In this document: one piece after another, positions 1 through 11,464 of the stretch | How positions within the stretch are numbered: the first letter of the stretch is position 1 | Layout: every line of letters begins with the position of its first letter | Assembly (NCBI GenBank): GCA_964030785.1 | Contig: OZ034975.1 | Coordinates: 39,939,569-40,003,568 of the forward strand | Length of the DNA stretch: 64,000 bases | Direction of reading: 5' to 3' | From: Siderastrea siderea | Lineage: Eukaryota > Cnidaria > Anthozoa > Scleractinia > Rhizangiidae | Position numbers and translations under genes: made by a program | Notes under the pieces: generated by a model | Databases searched by the model: none | The model's input: only the letters and a program-made list of their open reading frames with translations | What the model was told of the DNA's origin: nothing

Positions 1-312
1 AGACAAGGTACATTATTATTTCACTATAGCATCAGTTTACCAGGAGAAAACACATACACGAGAGTATGAGAGTGCATTGCACTGTAGAAAGCGCATTACA
101 CTGTAGTATCCCGGTTTCAAATCACTCATTGAATAAATCATTTAAGACAGGCAAATATTATAGTGGAATAATAAACATCATTCAGTGGTTTTACAGATAA
201 TACTCGTGGACATTTTACTCATTGCTCGCATTTTTCCTCGCACCATACAACGCAACTTATCTGTAAAACCATCGAATAAGGTGGATGTATTCTTCATTTA
301 GTACCTTGTCTA
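1..312. repeat. Short inverted-repeat element (MITE-like), left edge at window start
   Basis: The first bases (agacaaggtac) reappear inverted at about 301-312 (gtaccttgtct). An inner pair, ggttttacagata near 185-197 and tatctgtaaaacc near 259-271, is also inverted. This looks like a small foldback element whose left flank is cut by the window edge, so no target duplication can be checked. No coding capacity is seen. Confidence 0.45.
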
Positions 313-755
313 TACAATTTCTCTCCTCTGACAAGAATATAAATGAATTAGACCGTAGACTTATGGCAGAGAAAAGACCGAGGCGAGGTGAACAAAAATA
401 ATTATGGCGCCCAATATTTAAGTTTACAACCTAAAACTGGGTCTTACTTAAAATTTTGAGAAACAGGTTCATACCTGCAAACCGAACCGATTTAATCGGA
501 ATTGTCCCGAGTCTTTGAGTTTCAAAACTGAAAAAGAAACTGGGACATTGCCACTTCCAAGAGGAAAAAAAGACAATTTGGAACTGGGTTGTTAAAGATT
601 GGTCTTGACTCTTTTAAATCCTATTGTTTTGTGCAATACATGTAGTGCTTGAGACCATTAAACAACACCTGAGAATTCTAATGCTAAAACAGTACAGTAC
701 AGGCATTATTTTCAAAAATTAATGCAAAAACCCTGGAGCATCCTGAACCCTGCTC
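313..755. other. AT-rich non-coding stretch
   Basis: I see no exon, RNA gene or clear repeat structure here. It leads into the GC-rich minisatellite that begins at about 756. Confidence 0.4.
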
Positions 756-1398
756 CGTGTTGGGGGGTGGCAGGGCAATGCCCCAGAACTGGAGTGAGAG
801 GGCAGGGCACTACCCCAGGACTGGGATGAGGGGGTGGGGCATTACCCCAGGACTGGGGTGAGGGCGCAGGGCACTACCCCAGGACTGGGGTGAGAGGGCA
901 GGGCACTACCCGAGGACTGGGGTGAGATGGCCGGGCACTACCCGAGGACTGGGGTGAGGGGCAGGGGGCAGGGCACTACCCCAGAATTGGGGTGAGAGGG
1001 CAGGGCACTACCCCAGGACTGGGGTGAGGGGGCAGGGCACTACCCCAGAACTGGGGTGAGAGGGCAGGACACTACCCCAGGACTGGGGTGAGGTGGCGGA
1101 GCACTACCCCAGGACTGGGGTGAGGGGCGGGGCACTACCCCAGGACTGGGGTGAGGTGGCAAGGCACTACCCCAGGACTGGGTTGAGGGGGCAAGGCACT
1201 ACCCTAGGACTGGGGTGAGGGGGCAGGGCACTACCCCAGGACTGAGGTGAGGTGGCAGGGCACTACCCCAGGACTGGGGTGAGGGGCCTGGGCACTACCC
1301 CAAGACTGCGGTGAGGGGGCAGGGCACTACCCCAGGCCTGGGGTGAGGGGGCAGGGCACTACCGCAGGACTGGGATGAGGGGGCGGGGCACTACCCTA
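756..1398. repeat. 32-bp GC-rich minisatellite, block 1
   Basis: Tandem copies of a unit of about 32 bp, readable as ctggggtgaggg plus ggcagggcactaccccagga, with point variants and small indels (ggcctggg in place of ggcaggg, gatgag in place of gggtgag). Each unit contains the self-complementary pair taccccag...ctgggg, so single strands can form short hairpins. Open frames in the array are periodic artefacts. Block 1 ends where a LINE 3' end is embedded at 1399. Confidence 0.95.
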
Positions 1399-1414
1399 GG
1401 ATAAGATAAGATAA

Positions 1415-1460
<46 letters not shown>

Positions 1461-1699
1461 ATTACTGGACTATCTACCTATCTAACTAACTACAAAAATT
1501 TGATAACAACAAATTCAAAATAACAAAAGAAAAGTCTGCTTTTCATGGAGGCCGTGTCTAAAATTCACTTACATGTAAGATTTAGATATTACTTTAAACT
1601 GTGCCGACTTAATTTAGATTTGAAATCGGCCAGTGAAGATGCTTGTCTTAGGTCTACAGGTAAGTTGTTCCACAACTGAGCTCCGCTGGGGAGAACTGG
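1399..1699 (-). mobile_element. CR1/L2-like non-LTR retrotransposon 3' end inside the minisatellite
   Basis: On the minus strand a short reverse-transcriptase C-terminus is followed by an AT-rich 3' UTR, an AATAAAG-like signal and a terminal run of TTATC repeats (five copies at 1399-1423 on the opposite strand). Simple-repeat 3' tails without poly(A) are typical of CR1/L2-type LINEs. The fragment is bordered on both sides by the 32-bp minisatellite, so it is 5'-truncated and was inserted into the array or amplified with it. Confidence 0.8.
1589..1684 (-). pseudogene. Reverse transcriptase C-terminal relic (CR1/L2-like)
   Basis: The minus-strand frame reads GAQLWNNLPVDLRQASSLAD and continues to a TAA at 1591-1589. 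The pattern W-N-x-L-P-x-x-L-R-Q-A, followed by F-K-S-x-L, is the conserved extreme C-terminus of polymerases in cnidarian CR1/L2-type elements. Only about 31 codons remain, so it is non-functional. The 27.5-kb relic carries a related motif. Confidence 0.75.
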
Positions 1700-2948
1700 G
1701 GACTAGGGTGAGAATGCAGGGCACTACCCCAGGACTGGGGTGAGGGGCCTGGGCACTACCCCAGGACTGGGGTGAGGGGGCAGGGCACTACCCCAGGACT
1801 GGGGTGAGGGGGCAGGGCACTACCCCAGGACTGGGATGAGGGGGCGGGGCACTACCCCAGGACTGGGGTGAGAGGGCAGGGTGCCACGCCCGGACCGGGG
1901 TGAGGGGGCAGGGCACTACCCCAGGACTGGAGTGAGAGGGCAGGGCACTACCCCAGGACTGGGATGAGGGGGCGGGGCACTACCCCAGGACTAGGGTCAG
2001 GTTGCAGGGCACTATCCCAGGACTGGAGTGAGGTGGCAGGGCACTACCCCAGGACTGGGGTGAAGGGCCTGGGCACTACCCCATAACTGGGGTGAGGTGG
2101 CAGGGCACTACCCCAGGACTGGGGTGAGGGGGCAGGGCACTACCCCAGGACTGGGGTGAGTAGGCAGGGTACTACCCCAGGACTGGGGTGAGGGGGCAGG
2201 GTACTACCCCAGGATTGGGGTGAGAGGGCAGGGCACTACACCAGGACTGGGGTGAGGTGACATGGCACTACCCCAGGACTGGGGTGAGGGGGCAGGGCAC
2301 TACCCCAGGACTGGAGCGAGAGGACAGGGCACTACCCCAGGACTGGGATGAGGGGGCGGGGCACTACCCCAGGACTGGGGTGAGGTGGCAGGGCACTACC
2401 CTAGGACTGGAGTGAGGTGGCAGGGCTCTACCCCAGGACTGGGGTGAGAGGCCTGGGCACTACCCCAGGACTGGGGTGAGGGGCCTGGGCACTACCCCAG
2501 GACTGGGATGAGGTGGCAGGGCACTACCCCAGGACTGGGGTGAGGGGCCTGGGCACTACCCCAGGACTGGAGTGAGGTGGCAGGGCTCTACCCCCGGACT
2601 GGGGTGAGGGGATTGGGCACTACCCCAGGACTGGGGTGAGGTGGCAGGGCACTACCCCAGGACTGGGATGAGGGAGCAGGGTACTACCCCAGGACTGGAG
2701 TTAGGGGGCAGGGCACTACCCCAGGATTGGGGTGAGAGGGCAGGGCACTACCCCAGGACTGGGGTGAGGTGACGTGGCACTACCCCAGGACTGGGGTGAG
2801 GGGGCAGGGCCATACCCCAGGACTGGGGTGAGGGGGCAGGGCACTACCCCAGGACTGGGGTGAGGGGGCAGGGCACTGCCCTAGGACTGGGGTGAGAGGG
2901 CAGGGCACTACCCCAGGACTGGGTTGAGATGACGTGGCACTACCCCAG
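1700..2948. repeat. 32-bp GC-rich minisatellite, block 2
   Basis: The same 32-bp unit in the same orientation as block 1, with about 39 unit lengths. It stops abruptly within a unit at ctaccccag, where the inverted-repeat element 2949-5786 begins. Confidence 0.95.
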
Positions 2949-5786
2949 CCTGGCATACGAAGCTTGCGCCCGCGGTGCTAGCGGCAGTGAAAACCGAGTT
3001 TTCCTACGTCATCATCCCTCATCGTAACATTGGGTGGACATTGGGTACATTGCGATATGGATTACATGATGTCACTTGCTAATTGTCCAGTTTTTCCAAC
3101 TCGAGCCAGAGGGCAGGAAAGCAACGGGAGCGAGTTGCATAAAACTTAACGTACGGTGAAACTTATAACGCCAGCCGTTCACTCCAGTCAAAGTCACTAT
3201 TTTAACGTCCGTAACTAGCTGTTACGTCCAGTGTTAGGTTTTTGCAATGATAGATAACTAACGAGGTGCATAGCGGCGAGCTGGTTATAATTATACGATA
3301 GCCAGCAAGTCCGAGTAGAATAATTGTTTTATTAAAACCTCGACCACTATAGCTGTTATAAAATCAAGACACAAAAAAAAAACCAGTAAGAGATAAAAAG
3401 GGACAAGAATTGGTCACATGACTGAACGAAAAAGGCGCCAAAAGCTTGCTAAGTGTGCAGCGTTTCTCTCCAAAGCTGAATGAATCAAAATGAAACTGCT
3501 CCGAACCAAAGTGAACGAAGTGGCACAAGTTTTGGGAAAAAATCTACTAATTTTTGGCTCTGTAAATGCGGTACGTGTTTGATTTTTCTTGAAACATTGT
3601 TATAATCATCGTTCAAAGTGGATTGAAGCTGTACGATTTCACCATATTAGCTGCGGGAGTTGAAACGGAGCAAGATTGTAATCCGTTCGCACAACGGCGT
3701 CATCATGTGCTTGTTTAATCGAACTGAAGACAGAATCTATGCAGCTCAGAAACAGGATTACTGTAGTGAGGAACGTCAGAATTCACCATCTTAGTTTGTT
3801 AAAGGCAAGACACAAAACGCTGTTGTTCTCAGTTTAGGGTTGTGGACGGAATGGTAAAAACAACACTCAAACAACTGGAAAGCGATTCAACTTCTTTTAG
3901 ATAGCATCCGATTTGTATCAGAACATTTGGAGCTTTTGGAGCAGAGAGCTACAACGAGTGCAGGTAAACCAGAGTCAATTTTGTGTGGTATAGCCAAAAA
4001 ATGTCGCCGTTCCTTCTTTCTTGGTAGTTTGTTCGGTTCTTGCTTAGATTACTTCTTGATTTTTGTACTGACTCGCCATGAATGTGTGACAGTTTTTATT
4101 AAATGCTTCTCTTTCATTTTACTGTGTTTTATTTTACGTCTTGTCTTGATACTTCAGAGTGGAAAGCCTTCCTGACTGATCGAACCCACCGCTCGTAATT
4201 TTTTTTATGATCGACGTGACGATGAAAGAAATTATTAACCTGAATTGTAAACACAACGCTAACTGCTTAAATTTCTATTTCTACACAGTTTCTTGTCGTA
4301 TTAAGAAATTAGGCACTCCGGAACAATTTTGATTTGTGTCTCAGTGACGCCGTTGGAATTTCTGCTTAATTTAAATTCGTTGCAAAGTGGTTTTTCTCGT
4401 CCATTTTGTTCACTAGGTTGCTTGCTCATATTTAAAGATGAAAAACAACAAGGGAAAACATAAACGCAAAAGCACAATGCGGACCGCTGAGGAAACAGTC
4501 AAGTCGACTTATTTTCCTTCAAAAATAAGACTTCAGCGAGACATTCACCGACAATGCTTTTTGCAGCATTCTTTGGAAAGCTTATTAAGGTCAAGAAGAG
4601 TACTCGCGAAACTACAGTTGCTCTGTTAAGAAAACGAATGAACTCACTTCAGTTGCTCCCGGCAGCCGGGGATCGAGCGACTCGACAGACTTTGCAATCT
4701 AAATACCGGTACGCATTTTTCACTGATTCGCATGCCCACTGGCTGTTTAGTTCTGTCATTCATTAAACAACTTTGCTAAAATAAACAATATCGTTCAGGC
4801 ATCAGCCTGTTTACTGGGAAAGACCCGAAAAATGTTTTCTGAAGCTTCCAAGCACAATTATGGAGGGAAAATGGCACAACTTTTTCGCCTGCGAAGTATT
4901 ACTCGGGTGTTTTAAAGAACACACCCTAAACTATTTTTCGGAAGCCTTTAGAGTCTCTTTTTGGACAAAATAGCTTTAGACCGATCGAGAACTGTTTCAC
5001 CTATAGTTACTTGAATAACTTTTTCATTTCGATCTACAGACACGCTACAAAACCATGTTACACTGAACTCACTCACTGAATCGGCGATTCTAATTTATTT
5101 CAGTCTCTAATTTAGGACAGAAATGGCATTCACTTCAAGTGAGGAAGCTGAAAATATAACATTACAGGGAGCTGATAAAATATTCCACAACTGAAAAAAC
5201 ATAGAGCTTTACACTAAGACTATAAACTTGACGACAGAGCGACTGACTCTTCAGTTTATTGGATAATTAAATTAGCAATCAGTCAAAACAACCCAATGTG
5301 CGGTGACGAATACTAAACTGGATTGAGAAAACAACACCGACCCACTCTAAAATAGTCACACTATCTAATTTTGGGATAAAATGTAAACCAGTTGCGAAAT
5401 GAGAACCATAAAAAAAAATCATAAAAGACTACGCAATGAACTGCAATTTTTTAAGCTTACATCAGATCGCTTATTTACGAAATTCCTTTCGTATGATTAA
5501 ACGTAGAAAATGGGACAACTGACTTTCACAAAACTAAAACTGCATTGAGATAAGCACTTCTTTGCCTGCATTCATACATATAAATGTAAATCTAACTAGA
5601 ATCACTGGTGTGACATTGCTGGTAAACGAACACAAACACGATGCTCGACTGAACAGGCGCCAACCTCGTTCCCGGGGTCCTTTCTTAAGGTCCTTTCTCC
5701 TTATGACGTAGGAAAACTCAGTTTGCCCCGCGTACTGAGCTCTGATTGGTCAATTTCAATTTCAGTCGCGTGCACCGTATGCCAGG
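2949..5786. mobile_element. 2.8-kb element with inverted ends inserted in the minisatellite
   Basis: The left end CCTGGCATACG (2949-2959) and right end CGTATGCCAGG (5776-5786) are exact inverted repeats. A second inverted pair lies just inside: gttttcctacgtcat near 2999 and atgacgtaggaaaac near 5704. Removing the segment rejoins ctaccccag to gagtggggtg, a unit variant seen elsewhere in the array, so the insertion is precise with no target duplication longer than one base. The interior has only short open frames, including one at 3480-3605 with a C-K-C-G-T-C run. I cannot assign a superfamily. Confidence 0.65.
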
Positions 5787-6834
5787 GAGTGGGGTGAGGG
5801 GGCGGGGCACTACCCCAGGACTAGGGTGAGGGGGCAGGGCACAACCCAGGACTGGAGTGAGGGGGCAGGGCACTACCCCAGGACTGGGGTGAGGTGGCAA
5901 GGCACTACCCCAGGACTGGGGTGAGGGGGGCAAGGCACTACCCCAGGACTGGGGTGAGGGGGCAGGGCACTACCCAAGGACTGAGGTGAGGTGGCAGGGC
6001 ACTACCCCAGGACTGGGGTGAGGGGCCTGGGCACTACCCCAGGACTGTGGTGAGGGGGCAGGGCACTACCCCAGGACTGGGGTGCGGGGGCTGGGCACTT
6101 CCCCAGGACTGGGATGAGGGGGCGGGGTACTACCCCAGGACTGGGGTGAGAGGGCAGGGCACTACCCCAGGAGTGGGGTGAGGGGCCTGGGCACTACCCC
6201 AGGACTGTGGTGAGGGGGCAGGGCACTACCCCAGGACTGGGGTGAGGGGGCTGGGCACTTCCCCAGGACTGGGATGAGGGGGCGGGGTACTACCCCAGGA
6301 CTGGGGTGAGAGGGCAGGGCACTACCCCAGGAGTGGGGTAAGGGGACTGGGCACTATCCCAAGACTGGGGTGTGGTGGCAGGGCACTACCCCAGGACTGG
6401 AGTGAGGGGGTAGCGCACTACCCCAGGAGTGGGATGAGGGGGCGGGGCACTACCCCAGGACTAGGGTCAGGTTGCAGGGCACTATTCCAGGACTGGAGTG
6501 AGGTGGCAGGGCACTACCCCAGGACTGGGGTAAGGGGCCTGGGCACTACCCTAAGACTGGGGTGAGGTGGCAGGGCACTACCCCAGGACTGGGGTGAGGG
6601 GGCAGGGTACTACCCCAGGACTGGGGTGAGGGGGCAATGCACAACCCAGGACTGGGGTGAGGGGGCGGGGCACTACCCCAGGAGTGGGGTGAGGGGGCAG
6701 GGTACTACCCCAGGACTGGGGTGAGGGGCAGGGCACAACCCAGGACTGGGGTGAGGGGGCAGGGCACAACCCAGGACTGGGGTGAGGGGGCGGGGCACTA
6801 CCCCAGGACTGGGGTGAGGGGGCAAGGCACTACC
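5787..6834. repeat. 32-bp GC-rich minisatellite, block 3
   Basis: Continuation of the same array after the 2.8-kb insertion. It includes a local higher-order duplication: the segments at about 6000-6170 and 6180-6340 share the same order of variant units. It ends at 6834 in AT-rich DNA. Confidence 0.95.
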
Positions 6835-7014
6835 TTTTAGATATTTAACATAAAAAAAATGGATAGGTTGCTTAATAGAAAACAAAACTTGTTACAGTAT
6901 ATATATATTGGGATGACAATATGGGGTTTAGAGTTAGATTTTAACGCAGCATCCGTCCAATCTCAAGAACGCGACTGAATTTAAACTGAAAATTTTCTAA
7001 ATTGCTGCTTTTAC
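6835..7014. other. AT-rich spacer
   Basis: Short AT-rich stretch between the minisatellite and the foldback element, with a (TA) run near 6898-6908. No feature recognised. Confidence 0.4.
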
Positions 7015-7018
7015 TTAA

Positions 7019-9551
7019 GGTGTTTCGATACAGTTTTTTGGGACCATACCTAACTTTTTTAATCGGCTCTTAGGCAGTCTTCTCCTTGTCAGATCAACGT
7101 GAAATTTGTAATAGTTGTTGGTTTTGGATTGAACTTTAGTGTGGTTTGCATTTTGTGAAAATCGATATTTCCATGACAACGATAAACAAAAATCCTTAAA
7201 AACAGTAAAATTCAAATTTTGTGCGATCCAGATTTCACTTTGAAAAGCAAATACCAACATCTTAAACTATGGTGTATGGCAAACAAAATATACAAGAACA
7301 AAAAAATTCTGTATGTTTGTTTTGAAGTAAATCGCAAAAACATTTTCAACCTTAGTTTTTGCATAGTAATAGTAAGTGCACCGAAAAATAACCAATGCTT
7401 TGATGAAATGGCTAGAAAATATTCTTAAAATGTGTCTTTTACCTACTATTTTACGGCTACAAAGTCTTGTTGAAAGTGGTGTTCGCGATCTTGAGAACGA
7501 ATTGTTTTTCTAAGATCATTCGCGTAATAATTTTGCGGTAATTTTTTAATTTGAGCGTTTTTGCGAAAATCTTAAGAACGGCTCGATAGATTTTTTTTAA
7601 AACATTAAACAGACGTGCTTCACGATGTGACCCATTTTAGTATAGAGTCTTATTAACATTGATTCACTGGAACACTTTTAGATTTAACGTTAAAGAGAAC
7701 GTATGAACCGACGGAAAAGCTTGCGTTACAAATTCACCGTTGGCGAGTAAATGCCAATTTATTCAAAGTAATGCGTTAAATTCAAATTTAAATTCAAAGT
7801 ATTGCTTCGTGATTTTTATCCTGTTTGTTCTTTGTTCTTTGTCCCTGTAGATTACAACGAAAAGTAAAAATCACGGAGGAATGCACGCGCATTGCACATT
7901 ACTTTGAATATATTAGCATTTACTTGCCAACTGTGAATATGTAACGCAAGCTTTTCCGTCGGTTCATACTTCCTCTTTAACGTTAAATCTAAAAGTGTTC
8001 CAGTAAATCAATGTTAATAAGACTTGATACTAAAACTGGTCACATCTTCAAGCACGCGTATTTAATGTTTTAAAAAAATCTATCGAGCCGTTCTTAAGAT
8101 TTTCGCAAAAGCGCTCAAATTCAAAAATTACCATAAAATTATTACGCGAATGATCTTAGAAAAACAATTCGTTCTCAAGATCGCGAACACCACTTTCAAC
8201 AAGACTTTCTAGGCGTAAAATAGTAGGTAAAAGACACATTTTAAGAATATTTTCTAGCCATTTCATCAAAGCATTGGTTATTTTTCGGTGCACTTACTAT
8301 TACTATGCAAAAACTAATGCATCAGTCAATTCCAGCTGCGCCCATCCCCCCCCGGGCAACTGCGGGGCGTTTGCGTGCCTTGCCAGTCCCGGGGGTGGGG
8401 CATTAGCAAATTTGGCACACATGTGGTTTCCGACTCGAAATCCAAACAGGAGGATTTTATCGCAAAGGACCAGCAGTTCGTCGCAGATTGGATCGTCCGT
8501 TAAGGACTGGACAAGCTTGTGGAGGTTTTCTTGATTTTATGCATTTCTTCATTGCTTGTCAAGGCACAACTATCACTTTATATAGCGAGATCGGGAACGA
8601 TCAACGTGAATCGACGTACGTATGCTTCTTTGAACAAGGATTTAAGCAAAATTTGGTTGCGATGATTCTTAAACTATTACGATCGATTATTGAATTCTAA
8701 ACATGTGTATAGGGATCGTCGTTTTATACTTTTGCATATTATTAAAATATTCACAACAGACTTTTATAATGTCAAGATTTTTGTTTACTAGCGAACTGTT
8801 TAAAACAAAACGGGAAAGTAACAATCAACTTCATGTAGTATTGGTGTCTGTGAAGTATTAAAATATCATCGCTTGGCATTTATACTAACTTTCTTATTAC
8901 GTTAAACATCGGATAGTTCCATTACAAACAATAGAAGACTGAGAGGCAGGCCTACAGAAATGAAAAATCACACATAAAAAACGCTGAAAGTGGCATTTTT
9001 GTGCAATGAATGAAACTTGCTGCAGTGTTGATTGGGGACGTACGATCCCGAGGGCGGGGCATTTGCCCTCTTCCTTAGTCCCCACCACGGGGCATTTGGC
9101 AGCTTAAGTGTCCCCACCCCAGGGAATTTGCCATCCAAGAGAAAAAAAATGCTAATGCCCGGGGGTTAGCGCGGGGGGGGGGGGGATGGGCGCAGTTGGA
9201 ATTGACTGATGCATAAGGTTGAAAATGTTTTTGCGATTTACTTCAAAACAAACATACAGGATTTTGTTTGTTCTTGTATATTTTGTTTGCCATACACCAT
9301 AGTTTAAGATGTTGGTATTTGCTTTTCAAAGTGAAATCTGGATCGCACAAAATTTGAATTTTACTGTTTTTAAGGATTTTTGTTTATCGTTGTCATGGAA
9401 ATATCGATTTTCACAAAATGTAAACCAAACTAAAGTTCAATCCAAAACCAACAAGTATTGCAAATTTCATGATGATCTGGCAAAGAGAAAACTGTCTAAG
9501 AGCCGATTCAAAAAGTTAGGTATGGTTCCCAAAAAACTGTATCGAAACACC
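7019..9551. mobile_element. 2.5-kb foldback element with TTAA target duplication
   Basis: Almost the whole element is one palindrome. The left arm (7019 to about 7830) and the right arm (about 7860-9551, minus a nested 896-bp insertion) are each about 810 bp, and the ends GGTGTTTCGATACAG match exactly. TTAA lies directly outside both ends (7015-7018 and 9552-9555). TTAA target duplications are known for piggyBac and Kolobok transposons. Each arm carries a mirrored open frame of 80-98 codons, a by-product of the inverted duplication. No transposase is seen, so the element is non-autonomous. Confidence 0.88.
8318..9213. mobile_element. Nested Harbinger-like MITE with TAA target duplication
   Basis: The terminal inverted repeat starts TGCATCAGTCAATTCC, then agctgcgcccatccccccc at the left, with the near-perfect complement at the right. 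TAA flanks both ends (8315-8317 and 9214-9216). The unoccupied sequence caaaaactaaggttg is preserved in the opposite palindrome arm (about 7347-7361, inverted), which proves the insertion boundaries. A 3-bp TWA duplication is typical of PIF/Harbinger. The interior carries variants of GGGGCATTTGCC and no transposase. Confidence 0.88.
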
Positions 9552-9734
9552 TTAAATGTTTCCTTTTCGTTTTTTCCTTCCACACAGCATTTGTATGCTA
9601 TGTGAGTCATACGTTACATGTTTATCGTGTAAAGTTTAATTCATTATTAAAAGTAGACATTGAAAGGCAAGCGACTGTGAAATTAATACACCTGTCAAAG
9701 GAAATGAAGGGGAAATATACTTTATTTACCTCTT

Positions 9735-10170
9735 ATTAACCGAGCAGGAGGTCTGTATGGGAGAATCTTGACCGAGGTCGTGAGTACAGACCGAACGCAG
9801 TGAGGTCTGTACACACGACCGAGGTCAAGAAATTATATGGCCAAACAAGAAAACTTTAATTCGCTTAATGTAAATGGTTCGTGCTAGCTGACATTTTGCT
9901 TGCAAAAGTCGATGAGCTGAACTTAAATCTGCCAAAGTTTGCCGTCCTCTACCTTTTTTCTCGTCAGGCTTGTTGGCGCTTCATTTTAGTATTTTTAGAA
10001 AGAAATAGTCAATATTTTTGTAGTTTAGTTTACACCTTTGTCACCGCAAAGTGTAACCGGTCAAGATGCCGGTCTAGATGGGAAAATCTAGACCGCGGTC
10101 AATATCGATTTCAGCCAATCAAATTCGTGAATTCGGTAGTTCCCAGCCTTTGTGAGACACCGCCATATAA
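9735..10170. repeat. Dispersed repeat with GACCGAGGTCG hairpin
   Basis: The segment contains a hairpin, gaccgaggtcgtgagtacag against ctgtacacacgaccgaggtc at about 9768-9824, and a second short palindrome, ggtctagatgggaaaatctagacc, at about 10071-10094. It resembles a repeat family common in cnidarian genomes, but I cannot verify that here. The local open frame of 111 codons (9881-10216) shows no domain. Confidence 0.45.
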
Positions 10171-10229
10171 TAATGTCACGTACTGTCCACTACTAGCCTT
10201 AACTTTGCGATTTTAATAAAAAGAGCCGC

Positions 10230-10450
10230 GGATATTAAGGCCATTCTTTTAAGCAAAAATTTTGAACCCTGGTAACCATTATTTTTCTTGAAATCGCAAA
10301 AATAAAGTCATGCGAAATACAGGTCCCTAATTTTGCGAAATTCTGATGTACGTGTGCAAATTTACGGGAATAAAGTGAAATATGTCACGATGTGCCTATG
10401 TTGCTGTCAAATAACACGTTTTGACTAATGTTATAGGACAATTAGCTTAC
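10230..10450. repeat. Dispersed repeat, intact relative of the L1 target at 59.1/61.5 kb
   Basis: The sequence attaaggccattcttttaag plus the following AT-rich 200 bp matches 59140-59209 and then continues at about 61451-61600. The 10.3-kb copy is therefore the uninterrupted form of a repeat that at 59-61 kb is split by a LINE insertion. Confidence 0.6.
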
Positions 10451-11106
10451 TGACGCTTTAGGACGTTCAGGAAACAAAACGACGAACTGCTTGTGAGCGT
10501 AGTAGTCTAGTTTCAAGCGGTTTGTTGTTGGCTTACTACTGATGTAGGGCGTACTGAAAAGTAACTGAAAATAGTTTAGATGGGAATAATGAGTTTAACA
10601 GCTTTTTGAAATAAAATTGCACAAGTCTGGATGGGTGGGGTGTTTTCATAGAGAACGAAAGAACGTTTACGTACAAGGGTCGTTGATCTTACAGATCTTG
10701 TACTGGAGTCTTGCGAACATTCGAGTTGAAAGACAGATGCAATAAAGGGTAGGTCTTGAATCCAAGAGTGTTGCAATTCCAAAGTCCTAAATATTCTGTC
10801 CTTTATTTTACGTTCTTAAGACCTAATGCCATCAGGCTTTTGGTTACAAAATCTTACCAAAATAGTTCTTCTTTTATCAGCGTTATGATGTATACCTCAT
10901 GGCGCGGTCTTCGAGCTAAAAGATTGCTACAGCTTTTTTACAACATTCAACTTAATTCATAGTTATTGCGACTTTTCTGCACGTTATTCTCCGTTCTGGT
11001 ACTGGAGACTAAAACTCGCTCAGCTTTTCACAGCAAAATTTCACGTCACTAAAAGTTTCATGAACAGCTATTCTCAAGCGAAACGTCCGTAAAGCGACAA
11101 AAATGT
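10451..11106. other. Intergenic stretch downstream of the kinase gene
   Basis: No coding exon or repeat structure recognised. It lies 3' of the likely polyadenylation site of the minus-strand kinase gene. Confidence 0.35.
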
Positions 11107-11173
11107 TTTATTTCAATAAATTATTGAATGTTACTGAGTGTCAAAATGGCCTTTTTGCAATATCCTTCATTTG

Positions 11174-11179
11174 TTTATT
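11174..11179 (-). promoter_or_regulatory. Candidate polyadenylation signal AATAAA of the kinase gene
   Basis: AATAAA on the minus strand about 80 bases after the stop codon at 11260-11262. A second AATAAA lies at 11107-11112. Either could end the transcript. Confidence 0.45.
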
Positions 11180-11259
11180 TATTTACTCCCGAGACTAAAA
11201 ATCATGAAGAAAAGATTAGGTCAGTCTTCTGATCTTATCTTGCTTAGGATAAAAACAAA

Positions 11260-11464
11260 TCAGTCTGTAAATGTGGCAACAGCGCTAGGTGCGGTGTCAT
11301 CCTCTTCAAACACCTCATTGTAATATGCCTTCGACTCGTCAACCAATTCAGGATCAAAATAAGGAGTGTCCTCCACCATCATCGTCTCCAAAGATTTTGT
11401 CGCTTGGTCAAATGTCGGTCGCTCACTAGGATCCTCCTTCCAACACTCCAGCACCAGCTGAAAT
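11260..11464 (-). CDS. Kinase gene exon k: C-lobe end, tail and stop
   Basis: The acceptor is the AG of ttaatag, 6 bases before an alternative AG (atttcag). Only the first keeps phase and gives [18 protein letters not shown], the conserved end of a tyrosine kinase. The tail has tyrosines in DTPYFDPE and KAYYNEV, possible phosphotyrosine docking sites. TGA at 11262-11260. Confidence 0.95.

Noticed and set aside
5718..6885. Proline-rich open frames in the minisatellite
   Set aside because: They follow the 32-bp period in three frames and have no start context, splice sites or domain; artefacts of the tandem repeat.
11454..11459. Acceptor atttcag for the last kinase exon
   Set aside because: It breaks the reading frame; the AG six bases upstream (ttaatag) keeps phase and yields the conserved F-Q-L-V-L-E-C-W.
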